Shown in pieces: positions 44,236-56,639 of a stretch of DNA of 64,000 nucleotides. The notes beneath the pieces were generated by a model. It did no database searches. It was not told where the DNA came from and saw only the letters and a list, made by a program, of their open reading frames with translations. The first letter of the stretch is position 1. Each line of letters starts with the position of its first letter. The stretch spans positions 1,087,501 through 1,151,500 of the forward strand of contig JAODUP010000353.1 in NCBI GenBank assembly GCA_025642065.1, given 5' to 3'. The stretch comes from Paralvinella palmiformis. Taxonomy: Eukaryota > Annelida > Polychaeta > Terebellida > Alvinellidae. Both the position numbers and the translations under genes were made by a program.

Positions 44236-44600
44236 TGGTTTGGTTTTGTTGTTCGGGGAGAATCCCCAGGCTGTCGCTTAATCAGCACAGCCTCTATGTT
44301 GGAGTGGTTGAGAAACCTCTTCCCCCACCACTCACAGGGGAGCAGTACGGAAAGATGGAGCCGAAATACCCTGAGGGTGGTCACTGCCAGAGTGTTTTAC
44401 GTCCTCAGGGGGTTTTTAACGTCCCCTTTATTTTAAATAATTCAGTGGAGACGGCAGCGCCATTTAACGTGGTCAGCCACCCACGATCTAGTGAGCCGAG
44501 AAATTAATCCCTGGAAAAGTTTCGACCTCTTACGGGGTTCGAACCTGCGACCGTTGGCACCAAGTGCCGGGTGCTTAACCGCTAGGCCACCGGAGCTCAC
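44236..44600 (-). mobile_element. SINE family B copy with 14-bp TSD
   Basis: A full-length reverse copy, flanked by ctgtcgccgatggt at 44222-44235 and 44600-44613 (one base of overlap with the element end). The intact duplication and close similarity to 31111-31478 indicate recent insertion. Confidence 0.93.
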
Positions 44601-44794
44601 TGTCGCCGATGGTCGTATGGCGGAGCCTATTTATTTGCCGTGTTTACTTTAGTGAGGGCCTCCAATAAAAATATTATTTGTAGTCATGGACCTGATGAAG
44701 GGTCGCCAAGTGCTGAGTAAACAATGAGTGATTGATGGCTAGATGTTTGCCAATCACAGCCGGCCACTAACATGTTACTGTTCTGATTAAATTA

Positions 44795-45087
44795 TGTTAG
44801 TTTGTCTGTCTGTCTGTCTGTTTGTTTATCCGTTTGTTTGTCTGTCTGTTTGTCCGTATATTTGTCTGTCCGATGATAATTTACCTGAATGCAGGCAGAC
44901 ACTAAATTCTTACAAATTCATCTGTACTTACATCAATTTGTGCAAACATATATGAACACATACGTATACATACGCACATATATATACACACGTAGATATA
45001 TACGTACATGCATACCTAGATACGTTGGTAACACACACACACACACACACACAAAACTAAAACAAAAACAAACAAAAAACAAGCACG

Positions 45088-45126
<39 letters not shown>
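44795..45126. repeat. GTCT-rich tract, CA runs and (TA)n run
   Basis: GTCT/GTTT repeats at 44800-44870, CACA/CATA tracts at 44945-45110 and a TA run at 45103-45126 abutting the pogo-type element. Confidence 0.88.
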
Positions 45127-45127
<1 letters not shown>

Positions 45128-45511
45128 GTCAGAATCCATTAATCCGACAAGGTTTGTCCTATTATAATATGTCGGATAAACGAGAATGTCGGAATATCGA
45201 GTTCGTGACATACCGGTTGTCTTTGTCAAACATTTTAAAATCATAAAGATATACCTCCATATTTAAACTAATATTCAATAACCAGTGGAAACATTTGGCA
45301 ACATTTTCGTGTTGTCGGATTATCGAGGTGATTTTACATTGAACTGTCACATTCTGTTGGCGAACTGAAGTGTCTGAGTCGGAACGCCGAATGAGATTTT
45401 GTCGGATTAAAGAGTCATTTATAATGGAGCCAAATCGGTCACAGCCAATAATGTGTCGGATGGTGGATTTGTCGTATAAACGATGTCCCGGATTAACGGA
45501 TTCTGACTGTA
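45127..45511. mobile_element. pogo/Tigger-type MITE, complete
   Basis: The left end agtcagaatccattaatccg and the right end, reversed, acagtcagaatccgttaatc form terminal inverted repeats of about 22 bp, with TA on each side as expected of Tc1/mariner-pogo insertions. At about 385 bp it holds no transposase. Several internal tgtcggat repeats are present. A truncated relative lies at 31515. Confidence 0.85.
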
Positions 45512-45512
45512 T

Positions 45513-47070
45513 ATATCTATAAATAAAGATAAAATGCGGTTTAATTAAAGTTTATATATCCACACGTGAAAGTATATAAAATGCATACATACACAAATAA
45601 ATACGAACACAAAACAAGAAATGTTCAATATAAGAATATAGGCGTCTATAGATAATAAATCATCGCAGAAAATGATACAGAAGATTCACCAGGGGGTATA
45701 ACGTACACACTGCAAACTACCGGCGGTCGGCAGCATTAGAGCACTACAGTGTTAATTCCGAAGCCCGACAACATTTCACTTCAATAAATCAGTGCCCTGC
45801 TATACTGTACAGATTGTGTTGGCAAAGTGCCAAACATTTTGTTGCAACCTACGCATTTAGAGTGCTAGATGGGGTATACCAAGGTAGTAAGTAGTGTATC
45901 ACTTATTTATCTGTGTCAGTGTCAAGTGGCCTTCGGTCGTGCGGCGAATTAAGCCGATTCTTTGCCACATAATCTGTCATCACGACGCTCATAAAGCGAG
46001 GTACAAAAGGAGTGCTGACATTTACACTATAAATATCACCCTTGACACAACCGATTCCAACGGCCAATTCTCAGCCAATTTACTATCACTGCGGGGTGAC
46101 TGTACCGCCAAATTGGAGAGGTCACTTGTCACAGGCGTTTAGGCGACATTGGTACACACCATCCGAGCGCTAACAATGATCGGGTTCGTTCGCTGAAAAG
46201 TCAGCGGCATAGGTCAAGGCCAGATAAATAAGGTGACACATTAGCATAGTTCTGGCACATCTTTATGGCGATCAAAAGCGAACTAACCTTGATTGAGCAA
46301 TCATACTGACATCAGTAATAATAATTAACAATATACGACACGGTCGTAAACACAATCAGCTTATTGCTTGACAAATATGAAGGACCTATAGGTGAAACAC
46401 CCCTGATCGCAACAATTATACGTGGCATACCTGTTGTAGTATGACGTCAGCATTGGTACGTTTGATTCGTAAGTGATAGGGCTGCGTCCGATGGTTCACT
46501 TTTGAAGCTCCACACTCATACACAGCAAGTCACTCCCCCCACGAACTCCCCGCCCCCCCCTCACCCACAGAAAGATATATAGCTGATTACGTATCATTTA
46601 CAGTCAGAATCATCAAAACACCAACAGATACTCAACCCGCCACCTGGTGTCAACAAATAATCGATAACGCCATCTATTTACCAGAGACAGATAGATAGAG
46701 AGAGAGAAAAAGAAAGAATCATTTAGCGTTGTAACACTTTCACAGACAGCTCTCCAGCACCATTTCAAATCTCGCTGCACGACGAAGTCGAAAACTAGTT
46801 TTTAGGCCAAACTCCACCAAAAACAAACAAGTCGTTTGGCTTCTCGTCGTAAAAGGATTATTTATTAATGCGGATATTGAGCTAAAAGGTATAAGGTAAG
46901 TTAAGTTAATGATAGATACTTATATATAACTATAACGGCGACTCTAGCTCTCTCTCTCTCTCTCTCTCTCTCTTGTGTGTGTATGTATGTATATTTGTAT
47001 GTGTATGTGTGTCTATATACGATATTTCCCACTTTACCCACATTATAAAATTATATACTCGTATGCCCTT
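45513..47070. other. No gene recognised
   Basis: A CT run lies at 46949-46972. A frame at 45894-46142 has no recognised product. Nothing else supported. Confidence 0.6.
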
Positions 47071-47075
47071 CTATT

Positions 47076-47278
47076 TGCCATCTCTGTAGTCTAACTGGTA
47101 GCGCATTGGACCACAGATCACTACCACCTGAGTTCGAATCTCGGCATGGGCATATCTGAAGGGTGTTTCATCTTTGACTTCGCTTCATTACCTTTGGAGG
47201 TCGCTCGACCCATTTAGCCTACCAAGTGCACAAAATTGGCCGTAAAACATCAATCATCATCATCATCATCATCATTAA
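47076..47278 (+). mobile_element. SINE family A, full-length copy
   Basis: Head gtagtctaactggtagcgca, B box gagttcgaatctcgg, body atatctgaagggtgtttcat to ggccgtaaaacatcaatcat and an ATC tail. Flanks ctatttgccat (47071-47081) and ctatttaccat (47279-47289) form an 11-bp duplication with one change. Confidence 0.92.
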
Positions 47279-47289
47279 CTATTTACCAT

Positions 47290-48010
47290 TGTTTTAGGTT
47301 CATACGTTTCCCACATCCCCTTTCCAAAAAAATGTCCCATCATTTTCCACGAGATCTAATGTTCGAAAGTGTCCCATCTTTCGCATGATGTTTCAACACT
47401 TCCCGTAACCTTGCAAGACTTTTCACGAAACTCTAATTTGTATGGTCGACGTTTTTCTAAAACCTCGTGTAGGACTTTCTTACACCTCGTGTAGGATTTT
47501 CTTACACCTGATATAGGCTGTTGTAATCCCATATTTTATGACATATCCGATAACAAGTTTCAAAAGCCTTCAGCGAAATAAGAATTGTCCAGCTCACATT
47601 TTGAAAAGTACGTAGAAATCTGATCACATCACCCAATACTTCACAATTTACATCAGTTACTGATGGGAGTGAATTTCTATTCCAAGATTTAGCTAAAAAT
47701 CTAAAAATCTGTCAATGGTATTACGCCTAAACATTTCTATAAACTCTTATCCAATAGAAAGTCATCCCGAAATCATGTCATCCAGTCAGGTACTGTGACA
47801 GGTACTCGACGTTCAGCTGATGATTTCTGATAATTATTTAATTAGTGTATCAGACCCCAAATTATGGAATAATTTGTTGACGGAGATTAGTCTCAAATAT
47901 TTAAGTTTCTGTTCATCGACAAATAATATCGATTTTTACTGTTTTCTTGTCTGGGTTTTAAAATATATTTTATTAAAAGGTAGAAATGTACAATCAGTGC
48001 TTTTCTATAA
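47290..48010. other. No gene recognised
   Basis: Contains a short direct duplication of the cacctcgtgtagga phrase at 47460-47510. No supported exon. Confidence 0.55.
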
Positions 48011-48015
48011 CTACA

Positions 48016-48220
48016 TAACTACTACTGCTGCTACCACTACACTTACTACTACAGCTAGTACTACAACAAAAACTAATACCACTAATACTGCTAGTATAAT
48101 TATTATTACTACTACTACTGTTACTACTTCCACTACTATTATTAAAATTACTACTACTATTTCTACAATTACTATGACTGTAATTACTACAACCACCACA
48201 ACAATTACTACTACTACTAT

Positions 48221-48255
<35 letters not shown>

Positions 48256-48373
48256 TTACTAATACTACTACTACTACTATTACTACTACTACTACTATTA
48301 CTACTACTACTGCTACTCCTCCTACTACTACTACTACTACTATTATTACTACTACTACTACTACTACTACTAT

Positions 48374-48408
<35 letters not shown>

Positions 48409-48415
48409 TTATTAT

Positions 48416-48450
<35 letters not shown>

Positions 48451-48570
48451 TTACTACTACTACTACTACTACTACTAGTAGCACTACTACCACTACTACT
48501 ATTACTACTACTACTACTACTACTACTACTATTACTACTACTACTACTACTATTACTACTACTACTACTA

Positions 48571-48611
<41 letters not shown>

Positions 48612-48642
48612 TTATTACTACTACTACTACTACTACTACTAT

Positions 48643-48685
<43 letters not shown>
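48016..48685. repeat. ACT/ATT trinucleotide array, about 670 bp
   Basis: Starts as mixed ACT/ACC/AAT triplets and becomes near-perfect ACT with scattered ATT. It produces spurious poly-Thr, poly-Val, poly-Leu and poly-Ser frames of up to 290 codons. A second, shorter ACT-rich stretch follows the SINE at 48809-49050. Confidence 0.95.
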
Positions 48686-48808
48686 GCACATCTGAAGGTT
48701 GTTTCTTCTTTGACTCCGCCTCATTACCTTTGGAGGTCGCTCGGCCCATTTAGCCTACCACGTGCACAAAAGTGGCCGTAAAACATCAATCATCATCATC
48801 ATCATCTA
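48686..48808 (+). mobile_element. SINE family A body embedded in ACT array
   Basis: From acatctgaaggttgtttctt to the ATC tail, a close copy of the family A body without its head. ACT repeats lie on both sides, so the SINE either inserted in the array or seeded it through its triplet tail. Confidence 0.85.
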
Positions 48809-49181
48809 CTACTGTTAATACTAACTCTAACACTACTACTACTACTATAAATACTACTACTACTTGTACTACTGATAATACTAACTCTAACACTACTAGT
48901 AGTACTATAATTACTACTACTACTTGTACTACTGCTAATACTAACTCTACTACTAGTACTACTACTACTACTACTACAATTGTTACTACAACAATAGCAA
49001 CAGCAACCATCAGTAACAACAACAACCACTACTATTATTACTACTACCACAACAACACCATTGTACCATTATCTAATTATACCTCGTGGTATCTACTATT
49101 ATAATTTACTTCGTGTGCTATATCCTATTTCGTGTAACATGTCCTGTTATGTCTCGGCGTGTCATTGACATCGCACCATAT

Positions 49182-49303
49182 TTTAGAACGATTTGACATG
49201 TCCCATTATAGTTGAGGTATCTTATAGCCGTTTTAGAATGATTTGACATATCCCATTGTAGTTGAGGTATCTTATAGCCGTTTGGTTGACGTACCTCATC
49301 CAG
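49182..49303. repeat. Tandem duplication of about 60 bp
   Basis: Two copies containing gatttgacatgtcccattat or its variant, followed by agttgaggtatcttatagcc. Confidence 0.8.
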
Positions 49304-49724
49304 CTATTAAATGTCCTGCCGTGTTGTTTTATGTCTTGCATATATTACCATGCTCTAGCATTGTTCACCCCCCCCCCGATGTCTGCCACACGCCATTATA
49401 GCATAGAAGATTCGGACATGGCTCTTTGTCTTTGACATATATCGCCATACTATGGGACGCCATATATCATCATGTTCGCCATGTTCCGCCATAACCATGT
49501 CCTATTCCGGTGAGCCATGTCCTACCACGATCCGTGGTCAATTTACTCAAGTACTTCGCATCCGAAACGAGGTGATACAAACTTGTCATATGTTAGCCAT
49601 CTAAATATTTGTAGTCAGTCTTATATTTCACTGTTTAAGTTTGTGACTAATACAATTAGCCGTCAGAGAGATTAAGTGGTATCGAAATATTGAAACTAAA
49701 TATTAATCAACATCGGCGCTCTTT

Positions 49725-49865
49725 AAGGCTTCGTTAGTACAGGCAGGTATTTGGACGTCGTCAGGATGTGTTCAGGCTTCGTTAGTACATACAGGTGTTT
49801 CGATGTGCCTAGGATGTGTTCTGGCTTGATGAGTACGTGCATGTGTTTGGATGTGTTCTGGTAGT
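49725..49865. repeat. Short minisatellite, about 3 copies of ~47-50 bp
   Basis: The unit contains gcttcgttagtacatacagg and ggatgtgttctgg; the third copy is diverged (gcttgatgagtacgtgcatg). Confidence 0.75.
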
Positions 49866-49979
49866 AGGTTTTAAAAGGGATTGAACGATTCGGTAGGACA
49901 GCGAAAGGAGATCAGTGATTATTCTACTAAAACGTGTAATACCTCATCAATTATTGTGCGTGTATGCATGCATGTTTGT

Positions 49980-49989
49980 GTGTATCTGT

Positions 49990-50068
<79 letters not shown>

Positions 50069-50070
50069 CG
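49980..50070. repeat. (TG)n microsatellite
   Basis: Interrupted TG run that explains the C-V-C-V frames here. Confidence 0.92.
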
Positions 50071-50283
50071 TTTAACAGCCGTCTCCCTGTTCGATATATT
50101 TGCTATGGATAAGTATACTTGTCTGTCCGTCACACTATTTGGAAATCTGTCTATCTGTCCATCTATTTGTCCATCTATCTGTCCATCTATCTGTCTAACT
50201 ATCTGTCTATTTGTACGATTCTCTCTCTTTGACTAATCAATGAAGAGGCTGATATTATATAAATTAACATAATTTGTTTTCAG

Positions 50284-50331
50284 AAATCACACAAGGAAAC
50301 CATGACAACATTTATTGCTACACCAACAAAG
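50284..50331 (+). CDS. Basic unknown protein gene, exon 1 (contains ATG)
   Basis: Acceptor ataatttgttttcag (50283) and donor ACAAAG|gttagt enclose 48 bp. The ATG at 50302 has an A at -3 (gaaaccATGA) and starts MTTFIATPTK, leaving in phase 0. The preceding 18 bp (AAATCACACAAGGAAACC) could be 5' UTR or, if translated, K-S-H-K-E-T. The next in-phase exon is at 55626, across an intron of about 5.3 kb made mostly of satellites. Linkage is inferred from phase and strand only. Confidence 0.55.
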
Positions 50332-50362
50332 GTTAGTTATTGTTGGATAATAATGTTGTCAT

Positions 50363-50593
<231 letters not shown>

Positions 50594-50599
50594 GAGAGA

Positions 50600-51820
50600 G
50601 AGAGTTACTGAGTCACCGAGTTAGTGAGTAAGCCAGTCAGTTAGTTAGTCAGTCAATTAGTTATTCAGTCAGTCAGTCGGTCGATCGGTCGTTCAAGCAG
50701 TTAGCTAACACACGAGCCAGTTATTGAGGTACATAAAAGAGCCACTATTCATGTTAATTAAACGCTATCGAGATTACGACAGATATCTGCTCTTAAGAAC
50801 AGATTAATTATCTGTAATTACCCGAAGAAGACACGTTGCTGTTTACTTAGATAAGGTAAACACAAGTAAAGGTAAATCTTAACGACCATCTTGTATCGAG
50901 GATTGTTAAAATAAGGACTTGTCGTTATGGTTACAGATAGAGCATTAAGATTGTTTACTGTAATCAGGTTGGTTACGTAATCATTTATCACCAACTCAGT
51001 TTATCAACCGGTCGATAGCGAATTTAGATAATCAACTCTATTTTCATTGGTAGGGTAATCTGAGAATAACCTTGAATGTCCGTTAGGTTGTTGATAAATT
51101 TGAATTGATTGATTGATTCATTTTCACCTTATACTAATAGATTCTGCCACAAAGCTGTGTTCGACAGTCTCGATGCTTTTATTTTTTACCCCAAAGCTAT
51201 TTCTAAGCTTTTGGCTGTGTAAATAAAATATTAAAATAAATACAAATTTAAACAAACTATATTCCGGTCCCTACTTAATATATCAAATGTTCGGCGAAAA
51301 TTTCGCCAGCTTCTATTTATCTACAAACAAGATAAAATTGATGCAAATGTGGCAGACACGTGAAAGGCAGGTGACATATGCCACTATACTTAGGTGTCCT
51401 TATGACACATAACATTTTCTGACATTATTCTTGGATTGTTTGTATATTTGCACAGAATTGATGATCTTGATATCAATAAATAACCAGGGCGGGGGGGGGG
51501 GATATTCCGGATCAATGCTATCACATGACCGGTTTCTGGATTGTGCCATGATCGGTGTTGCCAGAAGTAGATCAAACGGTGGTTGGGTTTACTCACTGAT
51601 ATATTGAACGTAATATTGATCTTGATGGTTGATGGCCAGAATTTAAGGTTGATGATATATATTCACCAGGTGTGTGTTATTATATTTCTATTTAAGCAAT
51701 CAGTATCTGAGGTAAGCATAAACATATATTATTAATCTAATAATAATGATTGTTTGTATTAGTCTAGTATTGTCAATATTAGGTTTTGATGTAAAATTCA
51801 TATTTTTGCTTCATGGGGAC
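50600..51820. other. Intron DNA, nothing recognised
   Basis: A short GTCA/GTTA-rich stretch at 50620-50700 and plain AT-rich DNA. No exon candidate with good splice sites and frame. Confidence 0.55.
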
Positions 51821-52004
51821 TTATATTTATTATTATTATTATTATCATATTATTATTGTTGTTGTTGTTGTTGTTGTTGTTATCAATATTTTTTATAATT
51901 ATTATTATTATTATTTTTATTATTAATGAATCCGGACGATGTATTCTTCTCGGTACGTTGAGGAAATGAAGAATTAATGCGGTAAACAAACTCATATTTC
52001 GGTA

Positions 52005-52156
52005 AAGATAGTGGCAGCGCACGTCGATGCAAATTCTAGGTCAGGGTTCGAATCCGACCAATGCCCGTGTTGTGGTAGCTAGCCTTAGGCAATTGTCTCT
52101 AGGTCATATGTAACACGTGTAAATAGCGTCGGTGTTACTCAAAGACATCACAGGCA

Positions 52157-52199
<43 letters not shown>
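52005..52199 (+). mobile_element. tRNA-like SINE with (AAT)n tail (family E)
   Basis: A head with gtggcagcgcacgtcgatgc and B box gggttcgaatccg (52044-52056) is followed by a 100-bp body and a tail acatcacaggcaaataataa that runs into an AAT microsatellite (52158-52198). Single copy in this window. Confidence 0.6.
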
Positions 52200-55045
52200 G
52201 ATTGATCTAAATTCTTATCATTTGTTGGGATAGACTAAATTCTCATCATTTGCCGAGATGGACTAAATTCTTATCCTTTAATAGGATGGACTAAATTCTT
52301 ATCATTTATTGGGATGGACTAAATTCTCATGATTTGTTGGGATGGACTAAATTCTTATCATTTGTTGGAATGGACTAAATTCTTATATCTTTTGGGGATC
52401 GACTAAATTCTTATCATTTTTTAAGATGGACTAAATTCTTATCATTTATTGGGATGGCTTAAATTCTCATCATTTGATGGCATGGACTAAATTCTTATCA
52501 TTTGTTGGGATGGACTAAATTCTTATCATTTGTTGGGATGGACTAAATTCTCATCATTTGTCGGAATGGACTAATGTTTTTTCATTTATTAGGATGGACT
52601 AAATTCTAGTCATTTATTGAGATGGTCTAAATTCTCATCATTTATTAGGATGGACTAAATTCTTATCATTTGTTGGGATTGACTAAATTCTTATATCTTT
52701 TGGGGATGGACTAAACTTTTATCATTTTTTAAGATGGACTAAATGCTTATCATTTATTGGGATGGATTAAATTCTCATCATTTGTTGGGATGGACTAAAT
52801 TCTCATCATTTGTTGGGATGGACTAAATTCTTATCATTTGTTGGGATGGACTAAATTCTCATCATTTGTCGGAATGGACTAAATTTTTATCATTTGTTGG
52901 GATTGACTAAATTCTCATCATTTGTTGGGATGTACTAAATTCTTATATCTTTTGGGGATGGACTAAATTCTTATCATTTTTTAAGATGGACTAAATTCTT
53001 ATCATTTATTGGGATGGCTTAAATTCTCATCATTTGATGGAATGGACTAAATTCTTATCATTTATTAGGATGGACTAAATTCTTATCATTTATTGGGATG
53101 GACTAAATTCTCATCATTTGTTGGGATGGACTAAATTCTTATTATTTATTGGGATGGACTAAATTCTTATCATTTGTTGGAATGGACTAAATTATTATAT
53201 CTTTTGGGGATGGACTAAATTCTTATCATTTTTTAAGATGGACTAAATTCTTATCATTTATTGGGATGGCTTAAATTCTCATCATTTGATGGAATGGACT
53301 AAATTCTTATCATTTATTAGGATGGACTAAATTCTTATCATTTATTGCAAAGGACTAAATTCTCATCATTTGTTGGGATGGACTAAATTCTTATTATTTA
53401 TTGGGATGGACTAAATTCTTATCATTTGTTGGAATGGACTAAATTATTATATCTTTTGGGGATGGACTAAATTCTTATCATTTTTTAAGATGGACTAAAT
53501 TTTTATCATTTATTGGGATGGATTAAATTCTTATCATTTGTTGGAATGAACTAAATTCTTATCATTTGTTGGAATGGACTTAATTCTTATCGTTTGTTGG
53601 AATGGACTAAATTCTTATCATTTGTTGGGATGGACTAAATTCTTATCATTTATTAGGATGGACTAAATTCTTATAATTTTTTAAGATGGACTAAATTCTC
53701 ATCATTTGTTGGGATGGACTAAATTCTTACCATTTATTGGTATGGACAAATTATTATCATTTGTTGGAATGAACTAAATTCTTATCATTTGTTGAAATGA
53801 ACTAAATTCTTATCATTAGTTGGAATGGGCTAAAGTCTTATCATTTGCTGGAATGGACTAAATTCTTATCATTTGTTGGGATGGACTAAATTCTTATCAT
53901 TTGTTGGGATGGACTAAATTCTCATCATTTGTCGGGATGGACTATATTCTTATCATTTGTTGGGATGGAATAAATTCTTATATCTTTTGGGGATGGACTA
54001 AACTTTTATCATTTTTTAAGATGGACTAAATGCTTATCATTTGTTGGGATGGACTAAATTCTCATCATTTGTTGGGATGGACTAAATTCTTATCATTTGT
54101 TGGGATGGACTAAATTCTCATCATTTGTTAGGATGGACTAAATTCTTAACATTTGTTGGGATTGACTAAATTCTTATATCTTTTGGGGGATGAACTAAAT
54201 TCTTATAATTTTTTAAGATGGACTAAATGCTTATTATTTATTGGGATGGATTAAATTCTTATCATTTGTTGGAATGAACTAATTTCTTATCATTTGTTGG
54301 AATGGACTAAATTCTTATTAATTGTTGGAATCGACTAAATTCTTATCATTTGTTGGGATGGACTAAATTCTTATCATTTATTAGGATGGACTAATTCTTA
54401 TCATTTGTTGGGATGGACTAAATTCTTATCATTTGTTGGAATGGACTAAATTATTATATCTTTTGGGGATGGACTAAATTTTTATTATTTTTTAAGATGG
54501 ACTAAATTCTTATCATTTATTGGGATGGATTAAATTCTTTTCATTTGTTGGAATGAACTAAATTCTTATCATTAGTTGGAATTGGCTAAATTCTCATCAT
54601 TTGTCGGGATGGACTAAATTCTTATCATTTATTGGGATGGAATAAATTCTCATCATTTGTCGGGATGGACTAAATTCTTAACATTTGTTGGGATTGACTA
54701 AATTCTTATATCTTTTGGGGATAGACTAAATTCTTATAATTTTTTAAGATGGACTTAATGCTTATCATTTATTGGGATGGATTAAATTCTTATCATTTGT
54801 TGGAATGAACTAATTTCTTATCATTTATTGGAATGGACTGAATTCTTATTATTTGTTGGAATGGACTAAATTCTTATCATTTGTTGGGATGGACTAAATT
54901 CTTATCATTTAGTAGGATGGAAAAAAAATCTTATCATTTATTGGGATGGACTAAATTCTTATCATTTGTTGGGATAGACTAAATTCTCATCATTTGTTGG
55001 GATGGACTAAATTCTTATATGCTTTTGAGAATGAACTAAATTCTT
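52200..55045. repeat. 28-bp minisatellite, about 100 copies, with higher-order periodicity
   Basis: The unit joins gatggactaaattcttatc and atttgttgg. A marked variant, tatatcttttggggatgg, recurs near 52385, 52693, 52945, 53196, 53449, 53979, 54175, 54454, 54708 and 55016. The gaps are very close to multiples of 28 (11, 9, 9, 9, 19, 7, 10, 9 and 11 units), so blocks of nine units have been copied. It lies between exon 50284-50331 and exon 55626-55713. Confidence 0.95.
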
Positions 55046-55625
55046 TACCTGGTGTAGTATTATGGCCGGCATTAGAACCCCGATGCGGATACAAGCTCCT
55101 GCCATGAACATGGAAAAGGTCTATTATTGTTGTTTTATGGCCAAATGGGTTAATCAATCTCCAAACGTTGCTGGGTAGAATAGAATGATTGGGTTGTCAC
55201 ATCTGAGACATATAGCAAATGGTCAATTCCTCAAACAAATATCATAATACGGAGGTTACTCGGTCCAGTTATTGACCTGCTGGCTGGCGGATTTATTTAT
55301 CAAATAAGCCGTCATCTGTTATTTTAGTAATATTCTATCACGTATCATGTTGATTTTATTTTTAGTTCACGATATACATTATTCTGTGTCTAGCTTACAG
55401 CCGGTAACACTGTCTAACCTGTTGAGCTTCCTGTCTGTATGACTGTCTAGTTTAGCGTCTACTCCACCATCTGGCTTCCGTTTTCCAAGACTGCGTAGTT
55501 TGACGATTATAAGCATGTGTACTTTAATTCTGTTTAGCTCACTGTCTCTAAGACTGTCCGCACGCTGTCTATATGGCTGTCTAGTCTAGTGTCTATATGA
55601 CTGTCTAGCTCCCTCTCCATTACAG
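55046..55625. other. Intron DNA with an uncertain exon-like segment
   Basis: A segment at about 55053-55110 begins ATGGCCGGC and ends ATGGAAAAG before gtctat. Its donor is weak and its acceptor phase does not match exon 50284-50331, so it is not called as an exon. Confidence 0.5.
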
Positions 55626-55713
55626 AGATGGTACAAACTAACATCGGTTCGAGACATTCTGAACGAAATGGAGAAAGAAGAAAACGAACGCCAACTGTAT
55701 GACGTCACAACAG
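55626..55713 (+). CDS. Basic unknown protein gene, exon 2
   Basis: An 88-bp exon with acceptor ctctccattacag (55625) and donor CAACAG|gtaaac, entering in phase 0 and leaving in phase 1. It reads RWYKLTSVRDILNEMEKEEN then ERQLYDVTT: a charged helix, likely a short coiled coil. The other forward frames contain stops or read into one before the donor, which supports this frame. Confidence 0.72.
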
Positions 55714-55861
55714 GTAAACAATACCAGCAACCACTTCTGGCTAATGTAAACAGTAAACAGATGAACTCCATTAACGTTAATATATATATATTTAATAAAA
55801 AATTATTATATACTCCTCAAGTACGGTGTAAGATCTGAAGGAAAATAAATGTTACGCACCA

Positions 55862-55952
55862 ACTTTCTGATGTAGCCCAGTCGGGGTTTGAACCCAGGTG
55901 CTATAGATCTGCGGACAACCGCGCCACCAGTTAGGTCACGGAGGCGCTCCCA
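55862..55952 (-). mobile_element. tRNA-like SINE head (family A-like)
   Basis: On the minus strand a head gcgcctccgtgacctaactg and B box gggtttgaacccagg-type sequence appear, without the family A body. Confidence 0.5.
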
Positions 55953-55984
55953 ACAATCTATATAACACACTTGTTTTACCTATA

Positions 55985-56172
55985 TGGGGCGTCCCCGTTG
56001 TCTAAGGTTGTCACAGATCACCACTACCCGAATTCAAAGCTAAGTGTGGGCATCTCTATAAGATGTTTCATCATTGACTTCGCCTCGTTATTGTTGGATG
56101 TCGCTCGGCCCAGTTATCCGACCATGTGCGCAACAGGTGCCGTAAAAGATCAATCATCATCATGCTCATCTT
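55985..56172 (+). mobile_element. SINE family A copy (diverged)
   Basis: Head ggggcgtccccgttgtctaa, then gatcaccactacccgaattc, body gatgtttcatcattgacttc to gtgccgtaaaagatcaatca. More diverged than the 47-kb copy. Confidence 0.85.
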
Positions 56173-56202
56173 CATCTTATTGCTATATACTCAACAGATT
56201 AT

Positions 56203-56567
56203 GGTTTTGTTGTTCGGGGAGAATCCCCAGGCTGTCGCTTAATCAGCACAGCCTCTATGTTGGAGTGGTTGAGAAACCTCCTCCCCCACCACCACTCACA
56301 GGGCAGCAGTACGGAAAGATGGAGCCGAAATACCCCGAGGGTGGTCACTGCCGGAGTGTTTTAAGTAATCAGAGGGGGTTTTAACGTCCCCCTTTATTTT
56401 AAATAATTCAGTGGAGACGGCAGCGCCATTTAACGTTGTCAGCCACCCACGATGTAGTGATCCGAAAAATTAATCCCCGGAAAAGTTTCGACCTCTTACG
56501 GGGTTCGAACCCGCGACCGTTGGCACCGAGTGCCGGGTGCTTAACCGGTAGGCCACCGGAGCTCACT
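56203..56567 (-). mobile_element. SINE family B copy with 10-bp TSD
   Basis: A full-length reverse copy, with aacagattat at 56193-56202 and 56574-56583. A triplet is gained in the cccaccaccactcac stretch. Confidence 0.92.
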
Positions 56568-56639
56568 AACAAAAACAGATTATCATATCCTCTTAGCATT
56601 TATGGCGAACGATAATATACCAAATCTTTAATTGAGAGA

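Noticed and set aside
46595..46630. Another pogo-type end (acagtcagaatc)
   Set aside because: Only about 12 bp match, with no continuation and no inverted partner.
47820..48724. Open frames of up to 291 codons (poly-Thr, poly-Val, poly-Ser)
   Set aside because: Translation of an ACT/ATT trinucleotide array, open in several frames on both strands; no gene structure.
55053..55110. Exon-like ATGGCCGGC...ATGGAAAAG segment
   Set aside because: Donor gtctat is weak and no acceptor gives a phase compatible with exon 50284-50331, although its end would join exon 55626 in frame.
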